Part shown: piece after piece, positions 1 through 8,048 of the stretch
Layout of the letters: each line of letters starts with the position of its first letter
Numbering within the stretch: the first letter of the stretch is position 1
Source of the DNA: Chloroflexota bacterium
GTDB taxonomy: Bacteria; Chloroflexota; Dehalococcoidia; Lucifugimonadales; QGNO01
Assembly: GCA_003228195.2 (NCBI GenBank)
Contig: QGNO01000014.1
Coordinates: 1-46,272, forward strand
Direction of reading: 5' to 3'
DNA: 46,272 nt
Program-made: the position numbers and the translations under genes
Notes under the pieces: generated by a model
What the model saw: only the letters and a program-made list of their open reading frames with translations
Told to the model about the DNA's origin: nothing
Databases searched by the model: none

Positions 1-1
1 C

Positions 2-485
2 ATCGACAATATATGCAAAGTTATTGTAAGCAAAGGTGATGCGATAAAATTGAGTGTAGCCGCCCTGATTACCGGTGGGCACATCCTGATTGAAGGCGTC
101 CTTAGCGTTGGCAAAACTATGCTTGCCAAAAGCTTGGCTCGTTCAACCGAATGCACATTCAGCAAAGTGCAGCTTACCCCTGACATGCTGCTCAGTGACA
201 TAACTGGTATATCTGTATATAACCAAAAAAAACAGAGGTTTGAGTTTAGACTAGGTCCAGTCATCGCTCAAAATTATGCTAGCGGATGAGATTAATCAGG
301 CTACTCCAAAGACACAATCAGCATTATTAGAAGCTATGGAAGAAAATCAAATAACTGTTGAAGGAGTTACTTATTCTTGCAGCGCCTTCCAGAATGCAAG
401 GTCCAACAGCAAGCTATTGATAGAGGAAATTTTCGAAAGCGTAGAGGTGCCTAGATCACGCTTAAGCAAGCGAGCTAAAAAGTAA
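2..485 (+). pseudogene. MoxR-type AAA ATPase remnant, frameshifted and internally deleted, cut by the window edge
   Basis: The frame is open from base 2 and starts with a MoxR-like N-terminus. The P-loop region reads EGVLSVGKT, where the family usually has E-D/G-VPGVGKT. It continues through TPDMLLSDITG and FRLGPVIAQ. At the AAAA run at 270-273 one extra base breaks the frame; removing one A joins it to [23 protein letters not shown], the family's Walker B region. Shortly after VEGVTY the match stops, and the last ~20 residues ([13 protein letters not shown]) resemble the usual MoxR C-terminus. About 170 central residues, including the sensor and lid regions, therefore appear to be missing. 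MoxR ATPases are normally chaperone-like partners of DUF58 and VWA proteins, and none is adjacent here. A sequencing error could explain the frameshift but not the missing middle. Confidence 0.75.
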
Positions 486-491
486 GTTAAC

Positions 492-1019
492 ATGTCTGAT
501 ACTTTATATTTCGACCTGTTTGGCACTACGCTCGGTTGGATGGGAGCATTAGCATCTGAACAAGGGCTACGCAAGTTAATTTTACCAAAAACTTCACCTG
601 AAGAAGTAGTTAAAGATCTTAAACTTGAAATCGTTGGTGCAATTGCCTCTACAAAAAAATTCAGGAATTTAAGGAAGCGCCTTGATCTCTACTTCTCTGG
701 TTCGCTACAAAATTTCGATGACCCTCTTGATTTGAGTGGAGCTCCTGACTTCTTCCTGAACGCCTGGCAGGCCTGTAAATCTATACCAGTTGGCAATGTT
801 AGATCGTATAGGTGGCTCGCTGAACAGGCCGGAAACAGCAAAGCAGTTCGAGCCGCTGGGCTAGCAATGGCCCGTAACCCAGTGCCGATATTCATACCCT
901 GTCACCGTGTGATCGGAAGCAACGGTCGTTTACATGGATATGGAGGCGGGTTAGCAATGAAGCAAAGATTATTGGAGATAGAAGGGGTCACTCCGATACA
1001 AAGCCAGTTGACACTTTAA
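492..1019 (+). CDS. ogt: Methylated-DNA--protein-cysteine methyltransferase
   Basis: This suicide repair enzyme transfers the alkyl group from O6-alkylguanine or O4-alkylthymine to its own cysteine. The 175-residue protein has the invariant IPCHRVIG motif, with acceptor Cys at residue 137. The helix-turn-helix DNA-binding part (VRSYRWLAEQAGNSKAVRAAGLAMARNP) precedes it, and the YGGG..KQRLLEIEG ending follows. The length is normal for an Ogt/MGMT protein without the Ada regulatory domain. The ATG lies 6 bases after the MoxR remnant's stop and has only a weak Shine-Dalgarno (AAGTAAG). It converges on the DUF2007-like gene. Confidence 0.95.
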   Translation: MSDTLYFDLFGTTLGWMGALASEQGLRKLILPKTSPEEVVKDLKLEIVGAIASTKKFRNLRKRLDLYFSGSLQNFDDPLDLSGAPDFFLNAWQACKSIPVGNVRSYRWLAEQAGNSKAVRAAGLAMARNPVPIFIPCHRVIGSNGRLHGYGGGLAMKQRLLEIEGVTPIQSQLTL

Positions 1020-1035
1020 GGGAACAAATGGCATT

Positions 1036-1269
1036 CTACCGTAAAGCTTCCGAATCCAAATTTTCTTGAATGAACTGACTTGCATCCTCAAGATTAGACT
1101 GGTCAACCAAAATTCTGGTTGGGCCTGCAAAGACACCCAAGTAAGAAGCTGTGTCGCCAGCACGCACCATAACAGTAAAGCCGTTAGAACTGAGCAACTC
1201 CTTCCACATCTCGGCGGTTAACTGATCAGGAGCAGTCGTCAAATACACCCAGTGAATCGGCTCAGTCAT
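1036..1269 (-). CDS. Small DUF2007-like protein
   Basis: The 77-residue protein opens with IHWVYLTTAPDQLTAEMWKELLSSNGFTVMVR, continues through VFAGPTRILVDQSNLEDASQFI and ends in a short acidic helix. This alternating strand-helix pattern, with a residue-selecting 'which of two isoforms' look, matches the small DUF2007 (putative signal-transducing, PII-like fold) family. No enzymatic residues are evident. It starts 5 bases after the dnaE stop and is almost certainly cotranscribed with dnaE. The function is unknown. Confidence 0.7.
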   Translation of the reverse strand: MTEPIHWVYLTTAPDQLTAEMWKELLSSNGFTVMVRAGDTASYLGVFAGPTRILVDQSNLEDASQFIQENLDSEALR

Positions 1270-1274
1270 TTAAT

Positions 1275-4200
1275 TCAACCGCATCTTATTTGACCTTCAC
1301 CAAGCAGAGCGTTAAGTTTTGCTTCGAGCTCAGGACAAAAATTAGTAGTGACCTTAGGCATTTGAAGGCGTACAACTTGATCTGTTAGGTCTATGTCAAC
1401 AAAAACAACATCATTGCCCTTGTATCCCAGCAACAATTCTATCGCTGACTTAAGTAGGTAAGTGTCCTCAGAAAAGTCCCCAGTGTCTTTGACGTTTATC
1501 ACAACTTTCTTACTCACGCCCACCAATTTGGCACCGTTCGTCGAATTATCACCACTGGCCTCACCATTAGATGGAACATCCCTAGGAACATTCGCGTCCG
1601 GGTCAGGGGGTTTATTCACCCTCCCATGGCCGTTGGCTTCCGCGAGACTAGTTATTATTTCAGTAACAGCCTCCAAGTTCGCTGGTGTAGCGTCGGCAAT
1701 GAGTCCCGTCATCGCATCATTGTCTACATTCATTTGAGACGACACATCTCGGTCAGGGTCGAATATGCCCGCCTTCATAGCCCGTATGGACATTTGGCCA
1801 TCATTGTTTCTTATTTTTCCTTCGACAGTTATGAGAGAGCCCTCAATCCATACATCTTTCGTCTCTTCATAAATTCTATCCCACACGAATACTTCCAAAT
1901 TGCCACCCAACATCTCCAACACAGCTATTAAATAAGGTCTTCCGTCCCTGCTTGCCCTATGAGTAACATGAGCTAATTGGCCAACCAGCTCCACAGTCGA
2001 ATTATCCGACTTACCCTCCAAGTCACTCTTCACTGCTGTAGCAGTGGTCTTGGCAGCGAAAGCTATCTCAGTTAGTGGATTGTAGCTTATCCTCTTGCCG
2101 AGAAGCTCTCTTTCCCACTCCGCTATCTCCCTCTTTGTAACTGCGTCTCCAAGAACAAGTTCTATCTCATTTAACGGAGCCTGTGCGGCCTCACCGAACA
2201 GATCAAACATGTCGATTTGACCCGACTCCCTTCTGCTCTTCTCTTGTTGACTGACGTTCATGATTCTTTCGACTGTTGCCAAAAGATCCGCCCGAGAGCC
2301 AAATTCATCTAGAGACCCTACTTTTATCAGCCCCTCAAGTGAACGCCTGTTCACCGCAGAAAGATCAGCATATCTACAAAAATCTGAGAGTGATTGGAAC
2401 ACACCGTGCTCTAATCTAGAATTTATCAATGCTATCATCGCACCAGTGCCTACATGTTTAACTGCATCTAGCCCAAATCTTATGGTTTTTTGATTCTCGT
2501 AATTTTCCTCGATGGAAAAACCTACATCACTACGATTTACATTCGGCGCAAGGACCTTTATATCAAGTCTTGTACATTCATCCACGTCAACGGATATTCT
2601 TTCGTGCTGTCCTATATGAGAATTCAACAAAGCAGTCATGTATTCGACGGGATAGTTTGCCTTGAAGTAAGCTGTCCAGTAGGCAATAACCGCATAACTT
2701 ACGCTGTGTGCCTTATTGAAAGCATACCCCGCAAACGGCTCTATAAGAAGAAACATTTTTTCGGCCAAATTCTGATCATACCCTTGATTTAAAGCCCCTT
2801 TAATAAACTTGTCACGTTCTTCTTCCATTATGGCTGGGATCTTCTTGCCCATAGCCTTGCGCACGATATCTGCCTCACCCAAACTATACCCAGCCATCGC
2901 CTGAACAATTAACAACACCTGATCCTGATAAACTATGACACCATAAGTCTCTTCTAGAATGTCCTTCAATATAGGATGAAGATACTCCGGGGTTTTTTGC
3001 CCGTTCTTGGCTTGGATGAATGAATCGATGTGCTCCATAGGGCCAGGTCTATAGAGTGCAATCATTGCAGCAACATCCAGCAACGAGGATGGCTTCAACT
3101 CTTTTATATAATGACGCATGCCCGAGCCTTCAAGTTGGAATACCCCTGTTGTCTCCCCAGAAGACAGCAACTCGAAGGTAGCTTCATTATCGAAAGAAAC
3201 CTTGTTCAACTCTATTTCTACACCGGCACTATCTTTTATAATCTTGATGGTCCTATCTAAGGTAGAAAGATTGGCCAAGCCAAGAAAGTCCATCTTGAGC
3301 AATCCCATTTTAGCGATATACTCCATAGAGAATTGCGTCATGGCAATATCTTCAGCATTCCCTTTCACAGGTCGCTGTAAAGGCACGTATTCCGCAAGTG
3401 GCTCCTCAGATATTACGACCCCAGCAGCATGTGTACTAGAGTGCCTAACCACTCCCTCTAGTTCCTTGGCACTCTCAATCAGGTGACGTAACGTCTGATC
3501 TCTCTCGTACGCCTCTTTCAGCTCGGGGACTACATCAACGGCCTCAGCAAGAGAGTTAACTCGAACAGGCACTAACCGGGCCACTCTGTCAACATCCCCA
3601 TAACTCATGCCTAGCGCCCTCCCGGTATCACGGATCGCCGCTTTCGGTCCCATAGTTCCGAAAGTTATGATTTGAGCAACGTGATCATGTCCATACTTGT
3701 TCTTTACATATTGCAGGACCTCGTCTCTCCGATCGTCCTGAAAGTCCATGTCTATATCAGGCATTTCCTTTCTTTCCAAGTTAAGAAATCGCTCGAAAAC
3801 CAATCTATACAGCAGAGGGTCAATATCAGTGACTCCTGTAACGTAAAGTACCAAGCTCGCTGCGGCGCTCCCCCTAACTCCAAGAATTATGTTTTGTTCA
3901 CGGGCAAACTTGGCTATATCCCAAACAACCAAGAAATAGTTTGGGAATTGTGTCTTATTAATAACATCCAGTTCATAACGCAATCGTTCCTTGTAGCTAT
4001 CATCAGCATCGGGAATTCTTTTATTTAGACCGTCCCAACACAATTTCTGCAAAAATTCTTCAGCCGTAGACCCATCGGATGGCACATATTGAGGTAAATG
4101 CAATGATGAAAAATCTATTTCCACATTGCACTGTTCTGCTATTACCCTGGTATTCTCGTAAGCCTCGGTCAATTCTGGGAATAAGGCCGCCATCTCCTCT

Positions 4201-4937
4201 GAGGAACGCAAATAGAACGAATCATCCTCCATGCGAAGTCGGTTGGCATCATTTACATTTGTGTTCGTATGAATACAAATCAGTAGGTCTTGAATAGGTG
4301 CGTCTTCTCTGTTTGTATAGTGACTATCATTGGTCAATACAAGAGGTACCCCTAGTTCATTTGATAAGGCAATTACACCATTATTTATCTGTTCAAGTTC
4401 TGGAACATGATTATGGGCTTGAATTTCAAGATAGTAGCCATCAAAGACTTTATTGTGCCAAAGCACCGCCTCTTTGGCGTCATCAAGTCGATTTTGCCTG
4501 ATAAGTTGTGGTACTTCTGCGGAAGGACAACCGGAAAGCGCTATGATGCCCTCTCCGAGCTGTTCGAGCAGCTCTTTGTCGACTCTTGGTTTGTAATAAA
4601 ATCCTTCCAAATGCGACTTACTGACCAATTGGATAAGATTTCGATATCCCGTATTGTTCTTGGCAAGGAGAATCAAATGATACGGGGTCCTGCCTGCCGC
4701 TTCTTTAGAATGTCGACTCCCTGGTGCAACATAAACCTCACATCCTAATATCGGCTTTATACCAGCTTTTATGCATTCTGAATAGAATTGCACGGCTCCG
4801 TATAGCCCGCCATGATCGGTTATAGCGAGGCTTTTCATGCCCAGTTGTTTAGCGCGGCTCACAATCGCAGGTATGCGACTCAAGCCATCTAGCATACTGT
4901 ATTCGGTATGAACGTGAAGATGGACGAACGATTCCAT
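1275..4937 (-). CDS. dnaE: DNA polymerase III subunit alpha
   Basis: This is the replicative DNA polymerase, 1220 residues. The N-terminal PHP domain (about 1-210) begins HLHVHTEYSMLDGL and keeps ITDHGGLYGAV, GCEVYVAP and LTNDSHYT, so its metal-binding set appears intact. The palm has PDIDMDF (about 393-399) and KMDFLGL (about 552), which carry the three catalytic aspartates. GVRGSAAAS lies upstream, and YRPGPMEHID and FNKAHSVSYAVIAYWTAY follow. An OB-fold (VELVGQLAHVTHRASRDGRPYL, about 985) is followed by a low-complexity, Asn/Asp/Pro-rich linker (about 1085-1135). A C-terminal domain ends CPELEAKLNALLGEGQIRC. The length is slightly above the usual ~1160 because of this tail. Cotranscribed with the downstream DUF2007-like gene. 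Confidence 0.97.
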   Translation of the reverse strand: MESFVHLHVHTEYSMLDGLSRIPAIVSRAKQLGMKSLAITDHGGLYGAVQFYSECIKAGIKPILGCEVYVAPGSRHSKEAAGRTPYHLILLAKNNTGYRNLIQLVSKSHLEGFYYKPRVDKELLEQLGEGIIALSGCPSAEVPQLIRQNRLDDAKEAVLWHNKVFDGYYLEIQAHNHVPELEQINNGVIALSNELGVPLVLTNDSHYTNREDAPIQDLLICIHTNTNVNDANRLRMEDDSFYLRSSEEMAALFPELTEAYENTRVIAEQCNVEIDFSSLHLPQYVPSDGSTAEEFLQKLCWDGLNKRIPDADDSYKERLRYELDVINKTQFPNYFLVVWDIAKFAREQNIILGVRGSAAASLVLYVTGVTDIDPLLYRLVFERFLNLERKEMPDIDMDFQDDRRDEVLQYVKNKYGHDHVAQIITFGTMGPKAAIRDTGRALGMSYGDVDRVARLVPVRVNSLAEAVDVVPELKEAYERDQTLRHLIESAKELEGVVRHSSTHAAGVVISEEPLAEYVPLQRPVKGNAEDIAMTQFSMEYIAKMGLLKMDFLGLANLSTLDRTIKIIKDSAGVEIELNKVSFDNEATFELLSSGETTGVFQLEGSGMRHYIKELKPSSLLDVAAMIALYRPGPMEHIDSFIQAKNGQKTPEYLHPILKDILEETYGVIVYQDQVLLIVQAMAGYSLGEADIVRKAMGKKIPAIMEEERDKFIKGALNQGYDQNLAEKMFLLIEPFAGYAFNKAHSVSYAVIAYWTAYFKANYPVEYMTALLNSHIGQHERISVDVDECTRLDIKVLAPNVNRSDVGFSIEENYENQKTIRFGLDAVKHVGTGAMIALINSRLEHGVFQSLSDFCRYADLSAVNRRSLEGLIKVGSLDEFGSRADLLATVERIMNVSQQEKSRRESGQIDMFDLFGEAAQAPLNEIELVLGDAVTKREIAEWERELLGKRISYNPLTEIAFAAKTTATAVKSDLEGKSDNSTVELVGQLAHVTHRASRDGRPYLIAVLEMLGGNLEVFVWDRIYEETKDVWIEGSLITVEGKIRNNDGQMSIRAMKAGIFDPDRDVSSQMNVDNDAMTGLIADATPANLEAVTEIITSLAEANGHGRVNKPPDPDANVPRDVPSNGEASGDNSTNGAKLVGVSKKVVINVKDTGDFSEDTYLLKSAIELLLGYKGNDVVFVDIDLTDQVVRLQMPKVTTNFCPELEAKLNALLGEGQIRCG

Positions 4938-4945
4938 TAAAGCTT

Positions 4946-4975
4946 ATTGTGAACGGTTTCCCTAAAAGTAACCAA
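4946..4975 (-). promoter_or_regulatory. Candidate dnaE promoter
   Basis: On the minus strand, TTGGTT (4970-4975) is separated by 18 bases from CACAAT (4946-4951). The dnaE ATG begins 8 bases after the -10, so transcription would start about at the start codon. Both hexamers are imperfect. Confidence 0.35.
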
Positions 4976-5208
4976 GACAAAGATCAGACAATTTTGAGTT
5001 TTATTAGAAGCCTTCTTAGGGCTACTCGGCACATAGCCCTGAGCCTCTCGCCTGTTGGTAGATTGTACTACTTAACTTCCAATTTTCCCACCGACAATAA
5101 CTGTTGTTTGTTCTACTTCTGAATGTTACGGTTGAACTAGGTATTCTGATAGCTGCTACTCTGCCTAATAAACTCATACAATGCCTAGCGAGAAATCCTT
5201 GTTGCCAA

Positions 5209-6555
5209 ATGTTTGATTACAATCAAGCTCTTTACAAGATGCTAAGCCTTACAGATTTGGAGCGCGTTTCTGGGCAAACTCAGAGTACGGGTCGCTACGA
5301 TTTGCGAAGAATTACTACGCTCTTGCATCGTCTAGGTAACCCTCATATTCAAATCCCTACTGTCCACGTAGCCGGGACTAAGGGGAAAGGCAGCACAGCT
5401 GCTATGATCGCTTCAATATTATCAGCACAGGGTTACACAACCGGGTTATTCACATCGCCACATCTGCATAGCTTCAGAGAGCGAATTCAGCTAGATGGCG
5501 TCCCTATTAATGCGAGTGGTTTCGCAGAGCTTATTGAACGGCTGTGGCCTGAAGTATTAACGATGAACGCTCAAGCCTCATCAGGTCAAGTCACAACTTT
5601 TGAGTTGCTAACCGCTATGGCTTTCCTGCATTTCTACGAAAAGGGTGCCGATTTTCAAGTGATAGAGGTAGGTTTGGGCGGAAGATTAGATTCCACCAAC
5701 GTGGTGTTGCCTGAAGTCAGCGTCATTACCTCAATAAGCCTAGATCACACCAAAATACTCGGGGCAACACTCAGGAAAATAGCTGCAGAGAAGGCTGGAA
5801 TTATCAAGCCACACACACCCATTGTCACAAGCCCTCAAAGACCAGAAGCAATGGGGGTTTTGCGTAAATCGGCACAAGCCAACAATGCACCGTTCATCCT
5901 CGCTGCGGATGAATGCAATGTCACTCCTGTCTCTCATGAGTTGAGTAGCCAACTAATCAACGTTTCCTCTACATGGAGCCCATCATACTTGTCTATACCA
6001 TTCCTAGGACAACATCAAATCGAAAATGCCACTACAGCTCTCGTCACTACCAAAACACTCATCGAGAAAGGGTTCGATATTTCCCATGACTCAATAGCTC
6101 TGGGCTTCAGCAAAGTCAGTTGGCCATGCCGAATGGAGGTGTTAAGTGAAGAACCACTATTTATCGCAGATGGCGCTCACAATCCATACTCTGCAAAAAT
6201 TTTGCAACAAGCAATAACCGAATATATACCAAACCATAGACTGATAATTCTCGTGGGGCTTTCTAATGACAAGAATATATCTGGAATTGTGGATGAGTTG
6301 GCAAAAGGTGCAGATCTCGTAATCCCAACGAAGTCCCGTCACCCAAGGGCAGTCTCTCCTCTCCATATTTCAAAGCTTTTCACACAGAAAGGAGCAAAAA
6401 CAGTAACCACTCAAAGCGTTGAAGAAGCGACCAACTACGCATTTTCTGAAGCAAGAGCAGGAGATCTCATAGTGGCCACCGGGTCTCTTTTCGTGGCAGC
6501 AGAAGCACGAGAAACCATCCTAAACATCTCCCCGGAAAGGTATGACTTCCTATAA
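5209..6555 (+). CDS. folC: Bifunctional folylpolyglutamate/dihydrofolate synthase
   Basis: FolC ligates glutamate to dihydropteroate and/or folates using ATP. From the chosen ATG the protein has 448 residues. It starts MFDYNQALYKMLSL, which resembles typical FolC starts, and has the P-loop AGTKGKGSTA at about 54-63. TSPHLHSFRERIQ, VIEVGLGGRLDSTNV, SLDHTKILG..IAAEKAGIIKP and DGAHNPYSA follow in family order. The frame stays open upstream to a TTG at 5104. Those 35 extra residues are hydrophobic and unlike FolC, and a TACAAT hexamer at 5177-5182 would place the transcript start after them, so the ATG is preferred. It converges on the SWIM gene. Confidence 0.93.
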   Translation: MFDYNQALYKMLSLTDLERVSGQTQSTGRYDLRRITTLLHRLGNPHIQIPTVHVAGTKGKGSTAAMIASILSAQGYTTGLFTSPHLHSFRERIQLDGVPINASGFAELIERLWPEVLTMNAQASSGQVTTFELLTAMAFLHFYEKGADFQVIEVGLGGRLDSTNVVLPEVSVITSISLDHTKILGATLRKIAAEKAGIIKPHTPIVTSPQRPEAMGVLRKSAQANNAPFILAADECNVTPVSHELSSQLINVSSTWSPSYLSIPFLGQHQIENATTALVTTKTLIEKGFDISHDSIALGFSKVSWPCRMEVLSEEPLFIADGAHNPYSAKILQQAITEYIPNHRLIILVGLSNDKNISGIVDELAKGADLVIPTKSRHPRAVSPLHISKLFTQKGAKTVTTQSVEEATNYAFSEARAGDLIVATGSLFVAAEARETILNISPERYDFL

Positions 6556-6603
6556 TAAAATTGCTGCGAAGACCCGTCGGCTCAGAAATCAGCCACTGAT
6601 AGC

Positions 6604-6843
6604 CTAGGCGGGCTTACCTGAAGTCATACCTTCCATCATCTTTTCTATAGCCATTGTATGGCTGCAAAAACGGTCCGTAACAAAATTCTTACACGAGCAG
6701 TGCCAACTTCCCTCTTCGTATTTGAGCTCATATGTGTCGTGGTCTCCCTGAAAAGTAGCCTTAAGATCTGAAATGATTACCCGCCCTTTCTCCTGAGCAT
6801 AAATCTGAGATTTCTGAACTTTGCCAATGAGGCTCGAGTACAT
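6604..6843 (-). CDS. SWIM zinc-finger protein
   Basis: The 79-residue protein consists of little more than a SWIM domain. The zinc ligands are C49-S-C51 and C60-S-H62, in WHCSCKNF..DRFCSHTMAIEK. The preceding strands (RVIISDLKATFQGDHDTYELKYEEG) look like the short beta region before SWIM motifs. SWIM domains bind DNA or protein partners; no catalytic domain is attached, so the role is unknown. A strong Shine-Dalgarno (GGGAGG) precedes the ATG, and a good promoter lies just upstream. It is divergent from the FmdB-like gene, another small zinc protein. Confidence 0.85.
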   Translation of the reverse strand: MYSSLIGKVQKSQIYAQEKGRVIISDLKATFQGDHDTYELKYEEGSWHCSCKNFVTDRFCSHTMAIEKMMEGMTSGKPA

Positions 6844-6881
6844 ATGGCCTCCCTCAGTGAGTTTGATTTGAAGCTGACGGA

Positions 6882-6910
6882 ATCGTACATCTACTTCAGT
6901 TGATCGTCAA
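6882..6910 (-). promoter_or_regulatory. Promoter of the SWIM gene
   Basis: On the minus strand, TTGACG (6905-6910), 17 bases, then TACGAT (6882-6887). The predicted start is near 6875, giving a leader of about 32 bases that contains the GGGAGG ribosome site. Confidence 0.6.
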
Positions 6911-6948
6911 TTAATTATTGTGTCAACTTTCCACGAAATCGCCTGTTT

Positions 6949-6977
6949 TTGACGGTCCTTATCTAAGGTGATAGGCT
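6949..6977 (+). promoter_or_regulatory. Promoter of the FmdB-like gene
   Basis: TTGACG (6949-6954), 17 bases, then TAGGCT (6972-6977), preceded by TGA as in an extended -10. The predicted start is near 6984, 20 bases before the ATG. Confidence 0.55.
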
Positions 6978-7004
6978 CAAGTCTACTTTCACGAAGGATA
7001 TCAG

Positions 7005-7229
7005 ATGCCCCTGTACGAATACTTTTGCACATCCTGCAATTGCCGCTTCGAACTCCTATCTGGATTCAACTACAACAAAGGGACGGGCTGCCCGCAATGT
7101 GGCACAATTTCAGAAAGAGTCCCCTCCACTTTCTCAGCAGTTGTCTCAAACAGTGAGCAACCCACTAGAACACTTGGAGGTGGCTGCGGATGTGGATCAA
7201 CCAGCATGTGCGCCTGCGCAAGAACTTAA
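7005..7229 (+). CDS. FmdB-family zinc-ribbon protein
   Basis: The 74-residue protein begins MPLYEYFCTSC, the hallmark of the FmdB/CxxC_CxxC_SSSS family. It has two CxxC knuckles (C8/C11 and C29/C32) forming a zinc ribbon. The tail is rich in Gly and Cys (GGGCGCGSTSMCAC), which is common in this family. FmdB was named as a putative regulator of formamidase, but the general role is not known. A Shine-Dalgarno-like AAGGA lies just before the ATG. Confidence 0.85.
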   Translation: MPLYEYFCTSCNCRFELLSGFNYNKGTGCPQCGTISERVPSTFSAVVSNSEQPTRTLGGGCGCGSTSMCACART

Positions 7230-7235
7230 ATAACT

Positions 7236-7988
7236 CTACAAGAATTGCGGCTTCTTCCTTAGCGCTATCCTGTCCCTACTTATTTGCCACCACTTAACCA
7301 AATTAAGAAACAACATTATAGCTGTGGCCTCTCCCAACGTTGCCACAGCCACTAACAGAGTTGATTCAAGCCAAAAGCGCTGGGGGAACATTCGGACAAG
7401 CAAAGAGGTTCTTTGATCCAACAACCACAAATCATTGCTGAAGCTAATCTCGTGAAAAAGTCGGAACAATGGATCAAACTCTATTAAAGAAATCCCCATC
7501 GCAACCACAATGGCACCGAAAATAAATACAACGCCTTGAACAAGCAACTTGCGTACAACTCTGGCGAAATCATTTCCTACGATCAAAAATCCGAGCAAGG
7601 AAACGGCAAATAGGTATAGAAACATGCCTTCTTGAATCCTATAAGTCGATTGCAACAGGTGCTTCACGTCACGCATATGCTCAACTTCTCGACCATTAAA
7701 AACAGGGTGCGATATTCCGTTTGAAGTTACAATGATTGCCAATAATTCTTCTTTTGAATTAAAGTAGTCTTTTATTTGTACAGCTGCTTCAGAAAGTTGC
7801 CCTTCAGTTAAGCCTGTAGTTTGTGAAACGCTTTGTCTTTCAAACTGAAGTTCCATCAAGGTAATGGAACTGAACGCAATGCGGACATTGCTGGTTATCA
7901 AAAACACCAGAAGGGCAAACGCGAATGTGGTCGCCAATATAAACCTAAGAAAACGCAAATTATCACCGTTGACGTTGATGGTAGACAT
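7236..7988 (-). CDS. Lit-like DUF1461/TIGR01906 integral membrane protein
   Basis: The 250-residue protein has about four membrane segments, near residues 15-37, 118-140, 147-170 and 210-235. A roughly 80-residue extracytoplasmic stretch follows the first. The conserved region HEISFSNDLWLLDQRTSLLVRMFPQRFW, between segments 3 and 4, is the family signature. Family members include Lit, the lipoprotein intramolecular transacylase that makes lyso-form lipoproteins in some Gram-positives. Membership is recognised from this pattern; the same activity here is inference. It is divergent from mazG and convergent with the FmdB gene. Confidence 0.75.
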   Translation of the reverse strand: MSTINVNGDNLRFLRFILATTFAFALLVFLITSNVRIAFSSITLMELQFERQSVSQTTGLTEGQLSEAAVQIKDYFNSKEELLAIIVTSNGISHPVFNGREVEHMRDVKHLLQSTYRIQEGMFLYLFAVSLLGFLIVGNDFARVVRKLLVQGVVFIFGAIVVAMGISLIEFDPLFRLFHEISFSNDLWLLDQRTSLLVRMFPQRFWLESTLLVAVATLGEATAIMLFLNLVKWWQISRDRIALRKKPQFL

Positions 7989-8000
7989 AATCTTGATCTG

Positions 8001-8030
8001 TTGTCAACGTCGTTTATTGCTAACTATAAT
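8001..8030 (+). promoter_or_regulatory. Promoter of mazG
   Basis: TTGTCA (8001-8006), 18 bases, then a perfect TATAAT (8025-8030). The start would be near 8037, immediately before the AGGAG ribosome site (8038-8042), so the leader is only about 12 bases. Confidence 0.65.
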
Positions 8031-8048
8031 TTGCGCTAGGAGCCGATA

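Noticed and set aside
5104-5208. Upstream TTG start of folC with a hydrophobic N-terminus
   Set aside because: The added residues are unlike FolC, and a -10-like TACAAT lies within them; the ATG at 5209 matches family starts.
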